From Bizionia sp. (GTDB taxonomy: Bacteria; Bacteroidota; Bacteroidia; Flavobacteriales; Flavobacteriaceae), in assembly GCA_020631395.1 (NCBI GenBank), contig JAHDHI010000010.1, positions 17,544 through 81,543 of the forward strand: a stretch of 64,000 nt of DNA, read 5' to 3'. Shown here piece after piece: positions 38,043 to 47,364 of the stretch. Numbering within the stretch: position 1 is the first letter of the stretch; each line of letters starts with the position of its first letter. Position numbers and translations under genes: made by a program. The notes below the pieces were generated by a model that saw nothing but the letters and a program-made list of their open reading frames with translations, did no database searches and had not been told where the DNA came from.

Positions 38043-38727
38043 TCACAAAATAGAACGATTGCACCTAAAACGCCATTTCAATGTATTGAAATGGCGTTTT
38101 TTCATATATTGATAGACAAGTGCCTAACTCATTCTAAAAAATCAATTATCCAAACTCTAATTCATACTAATTTACCAAATTTTCATTTTTAAACAATTCT
38201 AACCATTTCAATCAATTTATTAATTATTCAATCGATAAAAAAGCTATTTTTTGATCTTTCCCAAAAACCACTTTTTAGTAACATTAAAGCAACGATTAGT
38301 TTACCAATATCATTTACTTTTGCTCTTGAAATTATGCTTCTGACTAGAAGTCGTTATTTTTCTAATGTTGAAGCATAGAAACCAAAACCAGCTATTAAAA
38401 AAATATTTTTTAACGAAAAACCAATTGGAATTAGTGGCAGTCATCTAAAATATGACAGCTCAGCTAAAGGAAGCATAGAAACAACCTAAATCTACTTATT
38501 GAGATCATTGAAAAATTAAGGAAGACAGTACTTATTCATTTTCAGACAATACCAGATCACATCCCTACCAGTTCATTCATAACCATTACAATTACATTAA
38601 CCTAGAGATTCGAGGCATAGATGTTATTTGTTCATATTTAATATCATACTTAGTCTATGGATTAAACAGATTATAAATTGCCACAAACCTAACACTAACA
38701 CTAACACTACAATCAAAATTAAAAACA
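38043..38727. other. 685-base gene-free stretch before the GEVED protein
   Basis: It starts with the pyk terminator. TACTTTTG at 38315-38322 is a possible -7 box, which would give the next gene a leader of about 400 bases. The 13-mer GAAGCATAGAAAC occurs at 38370-38382 and again at 38470-38482, exactly 100 bases apart. Three CTAACA hexamers lie at 38689-38706, about 20 bases before the ATG. I see no ORF of interest. Confidence 0.5.
38067..38100 (+). terminator. Terminator of pyk
   Basis: A perfect 15-base stem (38067-38081 with 38086-38100), four-base loop, ending in a run of six T. Confidence 0.9.
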
Positions 38728-40482
38728 ATGAAAACAATTACTAAACTACTAATGCTCGTTTTTATATCTTCATTGCAAACTGCAATGTCGCAAAGCAATG
38801 GGAGCCAATTGGAATATTGCAATGTTTACGCACCACAAGGCAACAACTACATCGTAAACGTCAATTTTGCAGGAATACGCAACCCTTCGGAATTAGGACT
38901 TGACGGTTATTCTGACTTTAGAGACAAAAAAGCCTACTTGGACAAGGGATCGGAATATGATCTGGAAATCGAAACAAAATGGACACATTGGCCTTATTTG
39001 ACCATTCAAGTATGGGTCGATTGGAATGGAAACATGGATTTTGAAGCATCGGAGAGAGTATTGTTAAACACTGGTACTGGTCCTGTTTCTGGTCGAATTA
39101 CCGTGCCTGAAGATGCAAATTTTGGAACTACCAGAATGCGCATTAGATATAACTATGACACACCATTGGGACCTTGTGAGATAGACACGTACAAAACTGG
39201 GGAAATAGAGGATTATACGGTAGTGGTCTCTGGACCAGGCAAGCCTTCTGCTCGTTTTGATTCTTCATCACAATACATCGATGATGACAAGGACTTGGTA
39301 GAATACGTAGACCAATCCTCCAACAATCCAACTGGATGGTATTGGGAGTTCGAAGGCGGAATACCTTCCGTAAGTACCTCTCAACATCCATTGGTTCGTT
39401 ACATCCATTCGGGTAGTTATTCTGTTAAATTGACAGTTAACAATGAATTTGGAGAAGCAGTAACCTATTCAAACAATTACATAAAGGTACAAATTCCAGA
39501 TCCTACATACGCTCCTATTTGCAACTTTTCCACTGTAGTGACGAATGTTAACAAAGTAGACGAATATGTGAGATTCGACGATTTGTCCGAAAACGAACCG
39601 ACCTCTTGGTATTGGGAATTTGAAGGAGCCACTCCAGCAACAAGTACAGAACAAACACCACAAGTAACCTATTCTCAATCTGGAAACTATTCGGTAAAAT
39701 TAACGGTAAGCAATTCAACCGGTCAAGATTCAAAGACAAGGGAAAACTACATTACCGTCAATCTAGATCCTTGCTCCAGTCACAACGAAAAACCAATTGG
39801 CCAATACATCACTCGCGTGGAATTCGCGCAAGCAAACACTTCTACATATGATGATGGCTATGAATTTTACGACATTCCAGGCAATATCGTACAAAGAGGC
39901 CCTATCGAATATCCTCATGAAGCTTCAATAATCCACGTAAGGACGAATGCCGTTTGGGAAAACACTAAATTGGGTGTTTGGGTAGATTGGAATCAAGATA
40001 ATGAATTCTCTGATCCTGAGGAAAGACACAATTTGTCGAAACCATCTTCTCCAAATGGAGATTGGCTTGCCTTTTTTGTAGTTCCTGAAGATGCCAAATT
40101 GGGAGAAACCATACTTCGTGTAAGAACTGTATATGGAGAAGAGTTGACTCCTTGCGGAGATGCTTGGTTTGGGGAAACCGAGGACTATGTCATAAATGTA
40201 GTAGACAGCCCATACGGCAGCAATAGATCATCAACGATGAAAAGTGTCAAAGTCAATCCCAATCCAAGTAAAGATGGCATTTTTAATTTTGATTTCAATG
40301 AATCTACAAAACACGCCTCTTTCAAAATATTCAATGGCAATGGAATAGAAATATATTCCCTATCCAATGTTGTTTCTGGGGATAAAACAAGGTTAGACTT
40401 GTCTCATTTGAACTCAGGATTGTATACGGTACAGATCCAAACCGAAATTGGTTTGGAAACAGCGAGAATAATCTTGAGATAA
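38728..40482 (+). CDS. Secreted GEVED/PKD-domain protein with T9SS tail
   Basis: A 584-residue exported protein. Residues 1-21 are a signal peptide. A first GEVED domain ('IQVWVDWNGNMDFEASERV', 'KTGEIEDYTVVV') covers about 28-163. Two PKD domains (about 170-255 and 260-345) have the pattern 'PTGWYWEFEGGIPSVSTSQHP' and 'SGSYSVKLTVNNEFG'. A second GEVED domain spans about 350-495 ('LGVWVDWNQDNEFSDPEER', 'WFGETEDYVINV'). The T9SS type A tail is at about 508-584. No catalytic domain is visible, so a structural, adhesive or binding role is likely. Confidence 0.9.
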   Translation: MKTITKLLMLVFISSLQTAMSQSNGSQLEYCNVYAPQGNNYIVNVNFAGIRNPSELGLDGYSDFRDKKAYLDKGSEYDLEIETKWTHWPYLTIQVWVDWNGNMDFEASERVLLNTGTGPVSGRITVPEDANFGTTRMRIRYNYDTPLGPCEIDTYKTGEIEDYTVVVSGPGKPSARFDSSSQYIDDDKDLVEYVDQSSNNPTGWYWEFEGGIPSVSTSQHPLVRYIHSGSYSVKLTVNNEFGEAVTYSNNYIKVQIPDPTYAPICNFSTVVTNVNKVDEYVRFDDLSENEPTSWYWEFEGATPATSTEQTPQVTYSQSGNYSVKLTVSNSTGQDSKTRENYITVNLDPCSSHNEKPIGQYITRVEFAQANTSTYDDGYEFYDIPGNIVQRGPIEYPHEASIIHVRTNAVWENTKLGVWVDWNQDNEFSDPEERHNLSKPSSPNGDWLAFFVVPEDAKLGETILRVRTVYGEELTPCGDAWFGETEDYVINVVDSPYGSNRSSTMKSVKVNPNPSKDGIFNFDFNESTKHASFKIFNGNGIEIYSLSNVVSGDKTRLDLSHLNSGLYTVQIQTEIGLETARIILR

Positions 40483-40519
40483 TTGTTATATCTCTAAAAT
40501 TTCTATTGTAAACCTTAAT

Positions 40520-40548
40520 AAAACCTGTTGCAATGAGCAACAGGTTTT
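40520..40548 (+). terminator. Terminator of the GEVED protein gene
   Basis: A 12-base perfect stem (40520-40531 with 40537-40548) with a five-base loop, ending in four T, 38 bases after the stop. Confidence 0.8.
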
Positions 40549-40713
40549 AGTTATTTCTACATCTAAGTCAGAAATATTTTTTACCTATTTTTAATAATTT
40601 ATTAATTATTTTGTTAAATTTATACGATTTCAAACATAATATCGTTTTTAAACCACAATAATCACACTCGATGATCTATTGATTTTAAGAACACCGAAAA
40701 CCCCTTAATAGTT

Positions 40714-40998
40714 ATGAATGATGGTAGAGCACAAATTATAGAGAAAGAGGAAATTAAATTTCTACAGTTCCCAAAGGAAGAGGTGTTAAACTCCAAAACA
40801 GAAAGGCACGAAAGAAACCGAACTCTGGAAAGAGCTTTGACATTGGGAAATTTGGAGCATCAAAAAGTAGGTATATTCTTTAAAGACAGCAACGGATTCA
40901 AAAAGGTAGAGACAACCGTTTGGGGGCTTACCGACAAGTCTGTGATATTGAAAAAGTCCACAGTTATTCCTTTGGAACGCATCTTACGGATATCTTGA
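40714..40998 (+). CDS. Small conserved protein of unknown function
   Basis: A 94-residue soluble protein, highly charged, without signal peptide. The second half ('KVGIFFKDSNGFKKVETTVWGLTDKSVILKKSTVIPLERILRI') is beta-rich and resembles small Bacteroidota proteins annotated as hypothetical; the strand pattern could be an SH3-like or Sm-like barrel, which I cannot confirm. It stands alone and converges with dinB. Confidence 0.7.
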   Translation: MNDGRAQIIEKEEIKFLQFPKEEVLNSKTERHERNRTLERALTLGNLEHQKVGIFFKDSNGFKKVETTVWGLTDKSVILKKSTVIPLERILRIS

Positions 40999-41028
40999 CG
41001 TTGAAGTCGTCATTATGATTTCATTTTT

Positions 41029-41056
41029 AACAAAACCTTCTAAACACGGTTTTGTT
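41029..41056. terminator. Bidirectional terminator between 40998 and dinB
   Basis: A nine-base stem (41029-41037 with 41048-41056) with A/T-rich flanks lies in the 71-base gap between two converging genes. Confidence 0.6.
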
Positions 41057-41069
41057 TCTCCATTTGAAT

Positions 41070-42170
41070 TTAAAATTCAAACTTCAATTGTGCGCTAACC
41101 ACTTTTTGTTCTATTTTCTTGTTGACTTTTTCCGTATTTAAGTTAGACAGTGATATTCCCAACAGGCGTACCGAATTACTCAATCTCTCTTGATACAACA
41201 ATTCCTTGGTAGTTTCCATTATGATATCCTTGTCACTAATGAAATAAGGCACTGTCTTACTTCTTGTCTGCAAGGTGAAATCACTGTATTTTATTTTTAA
41301 CGTCACAGTTTTCCCAGCTACCTTACTTCGTTTCAAACGTTTGGAAACCTCATTCGCTATATTATCGAGCTTTTCCAACATGAAGATTTCTGATGACAAA
41401 TTTTCATTGAAGGTCCGTTCCGCTGCCAACGATTTTCTAATTCTGTTGGGTTTTACTTCACTGTTGTGAATGCCTCTAACAACGTAATAATAGTACTTTC
41501 CCGATTTACCAAAATTGGTTTCCAAAAATTCCAAGGTTTTGGATTTTAAATCTGTTCCTGTAAAAATGCCCTTTTGGTACATTTTTTCTGCTGTGACCTT
41601 TCCTATACCATAAAACTTCCTGATGTCCAAACTCTCTAAAAAGTCTAGCACTTCTTCAGGGTTTACTGTTTTTTGCCCATTGGGCTTATTGTAATCACTG
41701 GCCACCTTAGCTATGAACTTGTTTACGGAAATGCCTGCAGAAGCGGTTAATCCTACTTCTTTGAAGATGCGTGTTCTTATTTCTTCAGCAATGAGCGAAG
41801 CACTTGGGTTCCCCTTCTTGTTGTTGGTAACATCCAAATAAGCCTCATCCAAGGAAAGAGGTTCAACCAGATCTGTATAATCGTAAAAAATGGTTCTTAT
41901 CTTTTTGGAAATCTCACTGTAGCGTTCAAATCGGGGACGAACAAAAAGTAATTCTGGACAGAGACGCCTTGCCTTTACACCACTCATTGCACTTCGCACC
42001 CCAAACTTGCGAGCTTCATAACTGGCAGCACTGACGACACCTCGAGTTCCTCCTCCTCCAACAGCCAATGGTTTGCCCTTTAATTCTGGATTGTCCATTT
42101 GCTCCACAGATGCATAAAAGGCATCCATGTCCACGTGGATAATTTTTCTTGTTGGTAAATCGCCTAGCAT
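41070..42170 (-). CDS. dinB: DNA polymerase IV
   Basis: A 366-residue Y-family translesion polymerase. Catalytic carboxylates lie in 'IIHVDMDAFYASVEQ' (about 15-29) and 'PLSLDEAYLDVT' (about 102-113). Fingers, palm, thumb and little-finger regions are all present. The tail 'VVSAQLKFEF' resembles a beta-clamp binding peptide. No lexA or recA site was seen upstream. Confidence 0.95.
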   Translation of the reverse strand: MLGDLPTRKIIHVDMDAFYASVEQMDNPELKGKPLAVGGGGTRGVVSAASYEARKFGVRSAMSGVKARRLCPELLFVRPRFERYSEISKKIRTIFYDYTDLVEPLSLDEAYLDVTNNKKGNPSASLIAEEIRTRIFKEVGLTASAGISVNKFIAKVASDYNKPNGQKTVNPEEVLDFLESLDIRKFYGIGKVTAEKMYQKGIFTGTDLKSKTLEFLETNFGKSGKYYYYVVRGIHNSEVKPNRIRKSLAAERTFNENLSSEIFMLEKLDNIANEVSKRLKRSKVAGKTVTLKIKYSDFTLQTRSKTVPYFISDKDIIMETTKELLYQERLSNSVRLLGISLSNLNTEKVNKKIEQKVVSAQLKFEF

Positions 42171-42297
42171 AATGTAAATTTATGACATTAAAACGAAAAA
42201 TAGCTAGCCTTATGCCCAAACATGGGCACTACTAAGAGAAGCCTATGGAAAATCTACATTGCAAGATGTAGATTTTCCATATATGTCATTGAATCAA

Positions 42298-42924
42298 TTA
42301 ATTGTTGGATTCTGAAATAATCAAGCTATTGATTGAATTGAATGTTGAAGTCACAGAAGACCATACTCCACTTTTACCATTAAAAGTATGTATTATCACA
42401 GGATTGGAAGTTGCCTCTCCCGTATCCAGATCATAAACCGTAGTGACTTCCGAAAAAGCAAAACTCGTATTTTTATTTATTTGATCAATTGAAACAGGAA
42501 TTCCTTCCAATGCCATTTCTCCATTGATGGAGCTCGCACTTTTTGTATGTAAAGCAAAAGGAACACTTAACAATTGACTTGTCCCTAAAACCGTATAATT
42601 TGCTCCTCCGGCAAGATCAGTTTCTGTCTTTAAATAGTAAATTCCTTCTCCCCAATCTATTGTTGAGAAACTGTCAGTGGTCGTACCTCCTCCAATTTTA
42701 CCACTATCAAACCATTGTCATTCGTCGAAATGACATGCGTTTCTGAGTATGCAACAGTTCTAGTTGTCGAACCTTTGAGAATGCTAACCTTAAACCCAAT
42801 GGTTTCATTTTGCAACAATTCTCCAGAAATGTTCCTAATTACTGCTTGATAATTAATTCGGGAGTTTGTGAAAAAACCGCGTTTATCAAAAAAAAAGAAT
42901 TAAAATAGAGTATGTTTTTTACAT
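42298..42924 (-). pseudogene. Frameshifted secreted-protein gene
   Basis: Joining three frames restores a protein of about 205 residues: a signal peptide, then 'INYQAVIRN.SGELLQNETIGFKVSIL', 'STIDWGEGIYYLKTETD' and 'GTSQLLSVPFALHTKSAS', the common N-terminal module of Bacteroidota secreted proteins. The reading frame breaks at least three times by single bases: a missing T near 42902-42905, a missing A near 42857, and a missing A in the run at 42696-42699. An extra base seems to follow the ATG at 42922-42924. Only the last 91 codons (42298-42573) are open. The unrelated neighbours are intact, so this looks like real decay. Confidence 0.75.
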
Positions 42925-42993
42925 GATGTTTCTTTGTCCAAGCGAATTTAGAACTATCCCATAAAGATGAAAACAGTAAAATGTTAAATTATT

Positions 42994-43227
42994 TCATTCC
43001 CTATTGTTATTTACCAATTGGTAAATCGCTTTACATAACGTAAATTCATGATGTTCAAAATATAAACGTCCATTGCTTTTAACGTTAACTGTCAAAGTGG
43101 GAGAAATTCGTTGAGAAGCATTGTTTTCTATACGCTCTACCATTAATGGGAATAATCGAACCGAGAGAACAACCAGACTTTCATATGTCGTGCAAAACAA
43201 TACCTTTGGAGAAAAATAAAACATTTC
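42994..43227 (-). CDS. Doubtful small ORF
   Basis: A possible 77-residue protein starting at an ATG at 43227. Codon use is plausible and the end 'RLYFEHHEFTLCKAIYQLVNN' looks protein-like, but I recognise no family. The start lies only 21 bases from the divergent CYTH gene start, which leaves little room for promoters. It could be a remnant next to the pseudogene. Confidence 0.3.
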   Translation of the reverse strand, partial: EMFYFSPKVLFCTTYESLVVLSVRLFPLMVERIENNASQRISPTLTVNVKSNGRLYFEHHEFTLCKAIYQLVNNNRE

Positions 43228-43248
43228 CATTTTTAAGGAAAGCAAAGT

Positions 43249-43719
43249 ATGATAGAAATAGAGCGTAAATTCCTAGTAAAATCCATAGCCTTTAAAGACG
43301 AAGCCTTTAAAAGCACAAGAATAACACAAGGTTTTTTAAGTACCGACAAAAAAAGAACGGTTCGTGTAAGATTAAAAGGAGACTTAGGTTTTTTAACCAT
43401 AAAAGGAGCGTCCAAGAACAATGGATTATCTCGTTTTGAATGGGAGAAAGAAATTGACAAAACTGAAGCTGAATCTCTTTTAAAGCTTTGTAAAAAAGGT
43501 GTAATCGAAAAAATACGATATGAAATAAAAGTAAATGACCATACTTTTGAAGTGGATGAGTTCTTTGGGAACAACGAAGGATTGATAGTAGCCGAAGTAG
43601 AACTGAATACCGAAACCGAGGCCTTTGTAAAGCCACATTGGTTGGGTGAAGAAGTAACAGGAGACAATAAATATTACAACTCGCAATTAAGTAAAAAACC
43701 TTTTAAATCATGGGATTAA
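43249..43719 (+). CDS. CYTH domain protein
   Basis: A 156-residue triphosphate tunnel enzyme. The N-terminal 'MIEIERKFLV' is the ExExK metal and triphosphate-binding signature. Basic strands ('KKRTVRVRLKGDLGFLTIKG') and an acidic pattern near the end ('IVAEVELNTETEAF') line the tunnel. Relatives are tripolyphosphatases, thiamine triphosphatases or class IV adenylate cyclases; for short bacterial CYTH proteins, inorganic triphosphatase is the most common activity. It overlaps the next gene by ten bases. Confidence 0.9.
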   Translation: MIEIERKFLVKSIAFKDEAFKSTRITQGFLSTDKKRTVRVRLKGDLGFLTIKGASKNNGLSRFEWEKEIDKTEAESLLKLCKKGVIEKIRYEIKVNDHTFEVDEFFGNNEGLIVAEVELNTETEAFVKPHWLGEEVTGDNKYYNSQLSKKPFKSWD

Positions 43720-44210
43720 AAAAACAATCAACGATAGTTTTCTTAAGCATTTTGATATTTTCAGCCTGCAAGATGGAAACTGAAAAAATCACTAAAACGG
43801 AAAAACCAACCGAAGCAAAACAAACTGCCAAACAATTGGGAGAGGAGCTAAAAGCAAAAGGTTATAAAATCTTCGATTATGTCGATGAAAAAACAAAAGA
43901 TACCGTACTTATGCAACAGTACTTCATCGCTTTTTTAAAACGAGGAGACAATCGTTCTCAAAGCAAGGAAGAGGCAACTCGGCTTCAAAACGGTCACCTT
44001 GCACACTTGGGTAAAATGTACGAGCTTGGTTATGCCGACATTTCAGGTCCTTTTGGAGACGATGGAGACATTAGGGGCATTACCATATACAACGTACCTA
44101 CACAGAAAATGGCCGATAGTCTAGCTAACTCCGACCCATCTGTAAAGGCAGGTAGATTAAAGATAGAAATTCATCCATGGTGGGCTGCAAAAGGTTTCTC
44201 TTTGAGATAG
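43710..44210 (+). CDS. YCII-like lipoprotein
   Basis: A 166-residue protein. The signal peptide ends in 'LIFSAC', with C20 lipidated. After a lysine/glutamate-rich linker (20-50) comes a YCII-related domain (about 65-160): 'QYFIAFLKRGDNRSQ', 'LQNGHLAHLGKMYELG', 'ISGPFGDDGDIRGITIYNV'. YCII domains often carry a His-Asp pair, here the H of 'NGHLAH' and the D of 'FGDDGD'. Activity unknown. It is translationally coupled to the CYTH gene. Confidence 0.85.
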   Translation: MGLKKQSTIVFLSILIFSACKMETEKITKTEKPTEAKQTAKQLGEELKAKGYKIFDYVDEKTKDTVLMQQYFIAFLKRGDNRSQSKEEATRLQNGHLAHLGKMYELGYADISGPFGDDGDIRGITIYNVPTQKMADSLANSDPSVKAGRLKIEIHPWWAAKGFSLR

Positions 44211-44227
44211 CATGGGATTGAAAGCCT

Positions 44228-45454
44228 CTATTCTTCTTCCCCCATTTCCTCGTAGTTGTAATCTGGATATAAAAAGTGATTGTAAGGAAAACGCGTAACG
44301 TGTATGTCACGAACTTCATCGTAAACACGTTTTTTGAAATCTTCCAGATTTTTCTTGTTTAGAGCAGATATAAACAGTGCATTGTCTCCTATTTTGTTCA
44401 TCCAAGTCTTTCTCCATTCCTCCAAACTATAGTGAACCTTGGTACGTTCAGCAACAAGATCTGTTTCGTCAAAAGGTTCTGCCTTGTAAGCGTCGATCTT
44501 GTTGAAAACCATTATGGTTGGCTTGTCACTGCTTTCTATCTCTCCCAAAATCTTGTTTACCGAAGCAATGTGATCTTCAAAGTTGGGGTGAGCAATATCC
44601 ACGACATGAAGCAACAAATCGGCTTCACGCACCTCATCCAAGGTACTTTTGAAAGAATCTACCAACTGTGTTGGCAACTTACGAATAAACCCAACGGTGT
44701 CCGACAACAAGAATGGCAAATTTTGAACAACCACCTTTCTAACCGTGGTATCCAAGGTCGCAAACAACTTATTCTCTGCAAACACCTCACTCTTGCTTAC
44801 GGTATTCATCAATGTGGATTTCCCGACATTGGTATATCCCACAAGGGCAACACGCACCATCTTGCCGCGATTGCCTCTTTGCACAGACATTTGTTTGTCG
44901 ATGGTCTTGATCTTGTTCTTTAGCAGTGCAATGCGATCACGTACAATACGTCTATCTGTTTCTATCTCTGTTTCACCAGGCCCACGCATTCCTATCCCCC
45001 CTTTTTGGCGTTCCAAGTGTGTCCACATTCCTCTTAATCTGGGCAGCAAATATTGACATTGCGCCAGTTCCACTTGGGTTCTTGCATAACTTGTTTGTGC
45101 ACGTTGCGCGAAGATATCCAAAATCAAATTGGTTCTATCCAGCACCTTACATTCCAAGATCTTACTTATGTTTCGCTCTTGGGATGCCGACAATTCGTCA
45201 TCGAAAATCGCCGTACCTACATCGTTTTCCTCAATGAATTTGCGAACATCCTCCATTCTACCAGTCCCTATGTAAGTTTTAGGATTCGGCATTTCCATCT
45301 TTTGGGTAAAGCGTTTTAAAACTTCTCCTCCAGCCGTAAACGTTAAAAACTCAAGCTCGTCCAAATATTCTTTGGATTTTACTTCGTCTTGATCTTTTGT
45401 AATTACTCCAATCAAAACTGCTTTTTCTAAGGCTATGTCTTTCTTTTCTAACAT
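44228..45454 (-). CDS. hflX: GTPase HflX
   Basis: A 408-residue ribosome-associated GTPase that splits stalled ribosomes. I use ATG 45454 ('MLEKKDIALEKAVLIGV'); upstream in-frame codons add unrelated residues. The N-terminal HflX domain has 'PKTYIGTGRMEDVRKFI'; 'GGIGMRGPGETEIETDRR' is the linker signature; the G domain has 'ALVGYTNVGKSTLMN' (G1), 'DTVGFIRKLP' (G3) and 'VFNKID' (G4). It overlaps no neighbour but converges with the YCII-like gene after 17 bases. Confidence 0.94.
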   Translation of the reverse strand: MLEKKDIALEKAVLIGVITKDQDEVKSKEYLDELEFLTFTAGGEVLKRFTQKMEMPNPKTYIGTGRMEDVRKFIEENDVGTAIFDDELSASQERNISKILECKVLDRTNLILDIFAQRAQTSYARTQVELAQCQYLLPRLRGMWTHLERQKGGIGMRGPGETEIETDRRIVRDRIALLKNKIKTIDKQMSVQRGNRGKMVRVALVGYTNVGKSTLMNTVSKSEVFAENKLFATLDTTVRKVVVQNLPFLLSDTVGFIRKLPTQLVDSFKSTLDEVREADLLLHVVDIAHPNFEDHIASVNKILGEIESSDKPTIMVFNKIDAYKAEPFDETDLVAERTKVHYSLEEWRKTWMNKIGDNALFISALNKKNLEDFKKRVYDEVRDIHVTRFPYNHFLYPDYNYEEMGEEE

Positions 45455-45536
45455 AAATAAAATTATAAGGACAAAGTTACGCAATTGGAAGCAGATAAAT
45501 TTTCCTATTTTTAGCCAATCTAACTCTATTCGATGT

Positions 45537-46499
45537 ATGCTTAATTTCTTTAAATCCAAATCAAAAAAACACACCATCGGCTTTTATAACATTGAAAACC
45601 TATTTGATGTCTATGACGATGATTTTACTCGGGATGATGATTTTCTCCCCACTTCCGAAAAGCGCTGGACGGTAAAGCGATACAGGAACAAACTAAGAAA
45701 GATAGGTTTCGTCATTTCCAACATTGGCCAAGAAGAAACCAAAAAACATCCTGCAATCCTTGGTTTGGCGGAAGTTGAAAACGCAGATGTCTTAACCGAT
45801 TTAGTAAACTCCAAACACATAGAAGATTTTAAATACAAGTTCGTACATTACGATTCGCCTGATGAACGAGGCATTGATGTCGCCTTATTATATGACGATA
45901 CCGTCTTTAAGGTCGCCCATTCAGAAACGTTTTCCTTGGAACTATTTGATGAAGATGGAAAAATTGACCATACGAGAGACATCTTGCTGGCAAGTGGCCT
46001 ATTTGAAGGCTTGGAACTTCACATCTTGGTAAACCATTGGCCATCCAGACGTAGTGGAGACAATGAAACTGAATACAAACGCATGAAGGCCTCAAGTAAG
46101 CTCTCGGAAATCATTACCAACATAAAAGGAAAGAATCCCAATGCAAAAATTGTAGTAATGGGAGATTTCAATGATGACCCTGCCAGCAACAGCATCAAAC
46201 AATTGGTAAATGACCAAGGGTTGTTTAATCCAATGAACACCCTCTTGTCCCAAGACAGAGGCACAACCAGTTATAAAAACAAATGGAATTTATTCGATCA
46301 AATTCTAATTACCCACAATTTTTTTGAACGCAAATCTAAAACACTCCGTTTTCTCAAAGCCAACATCTTCGATGAGGACTTTTTAAAGCTATACGATGGA
46401 AAATACAAAGGGAACCCCTATAGGACCTACGTTGGGAAACGATACAAGGGAGGTTATAGCGATCATTTTCCCGTATATATGATTGTAAGCAAAAAATAG
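45537..46499 (+). CDS. Endonuclease/exonuclease/phosphatase family protein
   Basis: A 320-residue protein. I chose ATG 45537 ('MLNFFKSKSKKHTIGFYNIENLFD'); the longer frame starts inside the hflX promoter region. 'GFYNIENLFD', 'LGLAEVEN' (catalytic E), 'HILVNHWPSRRSG', 'KIVVMGDFNDDP' and 'GGYSDHFPVYM' (catalytic SDH) are the motifs of the DNase I-like fold. No signal peptide, so it is cytoplasmic. The substrate, nucleic acid or phosphoester, is unknown. Confidence 0.9.
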   Translation: MLNFFKSKSKKHTIGFYNIENLFDVYDDDFTRDDDFLPTSEKRWTVKRYRNKLRKIGFVISNIGQEETKKHPAILGLAEVENADVLTDLVNSKHIEDFKYKFVHYDSPDERGIDVALLYDDTVFKVAHSETFSLELFDEDGKIDHTRDILLASGLFEGLELHILVNHWPSRRSGDNETEYKRMKASSKLSEIITNIKGKNPNAKIVVMGDFNDDPASNSIKQLVNDQGLFNPMNTLLSQDRGTTSYKNKWNLFDQILITHNFFERKSKTLRFLKANIFDEDFLKLYDGKYKGNPYRTYVGKRYKGGYSDHFPVYMIVSKK

Positions 46500-46523
46500 C
46501 CTACCGATATTGGGAGGCTATTT
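46494..46523 (-). terminator. Terminator of ssb, overlapping the nuclease stop codon
   Basis: A nine-base stem (46494-46502 with 46515-46523) with two extra inner pairs. Read on the minus strand it ends in six T and so serves ssb. On the plus strand the nuclease stop codon (46497-46499) lies in its first arm. Confidence 0.65.
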
Positions 46524-46540
46524 AAAAAAATTAGATGTGA

Positions 46541-46873
46541 TTATTTGGAAAGCATCAACAATTCATTGCAAACTACCTCAGTAACGTAACGTTTCATTCC
46601 ATCTTTATCTTCCCAAGCACGAGTTGTCAATTTCCCTTCTATGGCAATTTCCTTCCCTTTTGTAACGTATTTTTCAACGATTTCAGCTGTTTTACCCCAA
46701 GCGACAATGTTGTGCCATTGCGTGTCTGTCACCTTATCTCCACTTGCATTCTTATAACTCTCATTCGTGGCTATGGAAAATTTCGCCAACATTTTTCCTG
46801 ATTCCAAATTAATGATTTCTGGATCGTTTCCCAAGTTGCCAATCAACTGTACCTTGTTTCTAAGCGTGTTCAT
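46541..46873 (-). CDS. ssb: Single-stranded DNA-binding protein, short form
   Basis: A 110-residue OB-fold protein ('NKVQLIGNLGNDPEI', 'ATNESYKNASGDKVTDTQWHNIVAWGKTAE'). It ends 'VVCNELLMLSK', lacking the flexible linker and acidic DDDIPF-type tip with which the main SSB binds partner proteins. It is therefore probably a second SSB, as is common in Bacteroidota, and the main ssb should be elsewhere. Confidence 0.92.
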   Translation of the reverse strand: MNTLRNKVQLIGNLGNDPEIINLESGKMLAKFSIATNESYKNASGDKVTDTQWHNIVAWGKTAEIVEKYVTKGKEIAIEGKLTTRAWEDKDGMKRYVTEVVCNELLMLSK

Positions 46874-47364
46874 AATTTTATTTTTTTAATGTTAAACAAG
46901 TTAATGCCATTGAACCTTCATTGATTCAACACTGCAAATATTAAACAAGGGACAAAAGTTATTCGGTAGGTATGCGTTTAATTTCGATTGTAAACGTTTG
47001 TAGTCGTTTAAAAACGACCATATTCATCATCACAACCTATTTCCAAACATAGATTTCTTAATGTTTGTGAAATTTCTGGTGTTGAAACTTTTCTCCTAAA
47101 TATTTTATGGGGCAAACCAATCTTATTGTAAGAATGGTGCTTTCAGATAAAATCGATTTATCTTCCTAGCAAGGACTTACATATCTAAGAAATCCCTCTT
47201 CAAATCCAAATTATCTTTAATACATTACGCTTCTATTTTAAAAGAATCTCCGCATAACACTATAAAACATAGAAATTAAAATAAAATCCTTAACAACTGT
47301 AAGGATTTCCCTTATGGTTTTCAAGCTCAATATTTTTAACTTTAGAGTTTAAAATTTTGCTCTT
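46874..47364. other. Intergenic stretch between ssb and the LytTR gene
   Basis: These 491 bases separate divergent genes. A short inverted repeat (GTCGTT at 47003-47008 with AACGAC at 47013-47018) lies mid-way. The right end holds the operator and -7 box described separately at 47287-47344. I see no ORF in the rest. Confidence 0.5.
47287..47344 (+). promoter_or_regulatory. Operator-promoter copy 1, before the LytTR gene
   Basis: TCCTTA (47287), TAAGGA (47300) and CCCTTA (47309-47314) form three half-sites of alternating direction. TAACTTTA at 47337-47344 is a -7 box, starting 23 bases after the last half-site. The predicted start of transcription near 47350 gives a 15-base leader to the TTG start. 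There is no -33 TTG, as expected if the operator binds an activator. Copies 2 and 3 have the same layout. Confidence 0.6.

Noticed and set aside
43233..43686. Several minus-strand ORFs opposite the CYTH gene
   Set aside because: They are antisense shadows; the plus strand has the intact ExExK signature and a complete domain.
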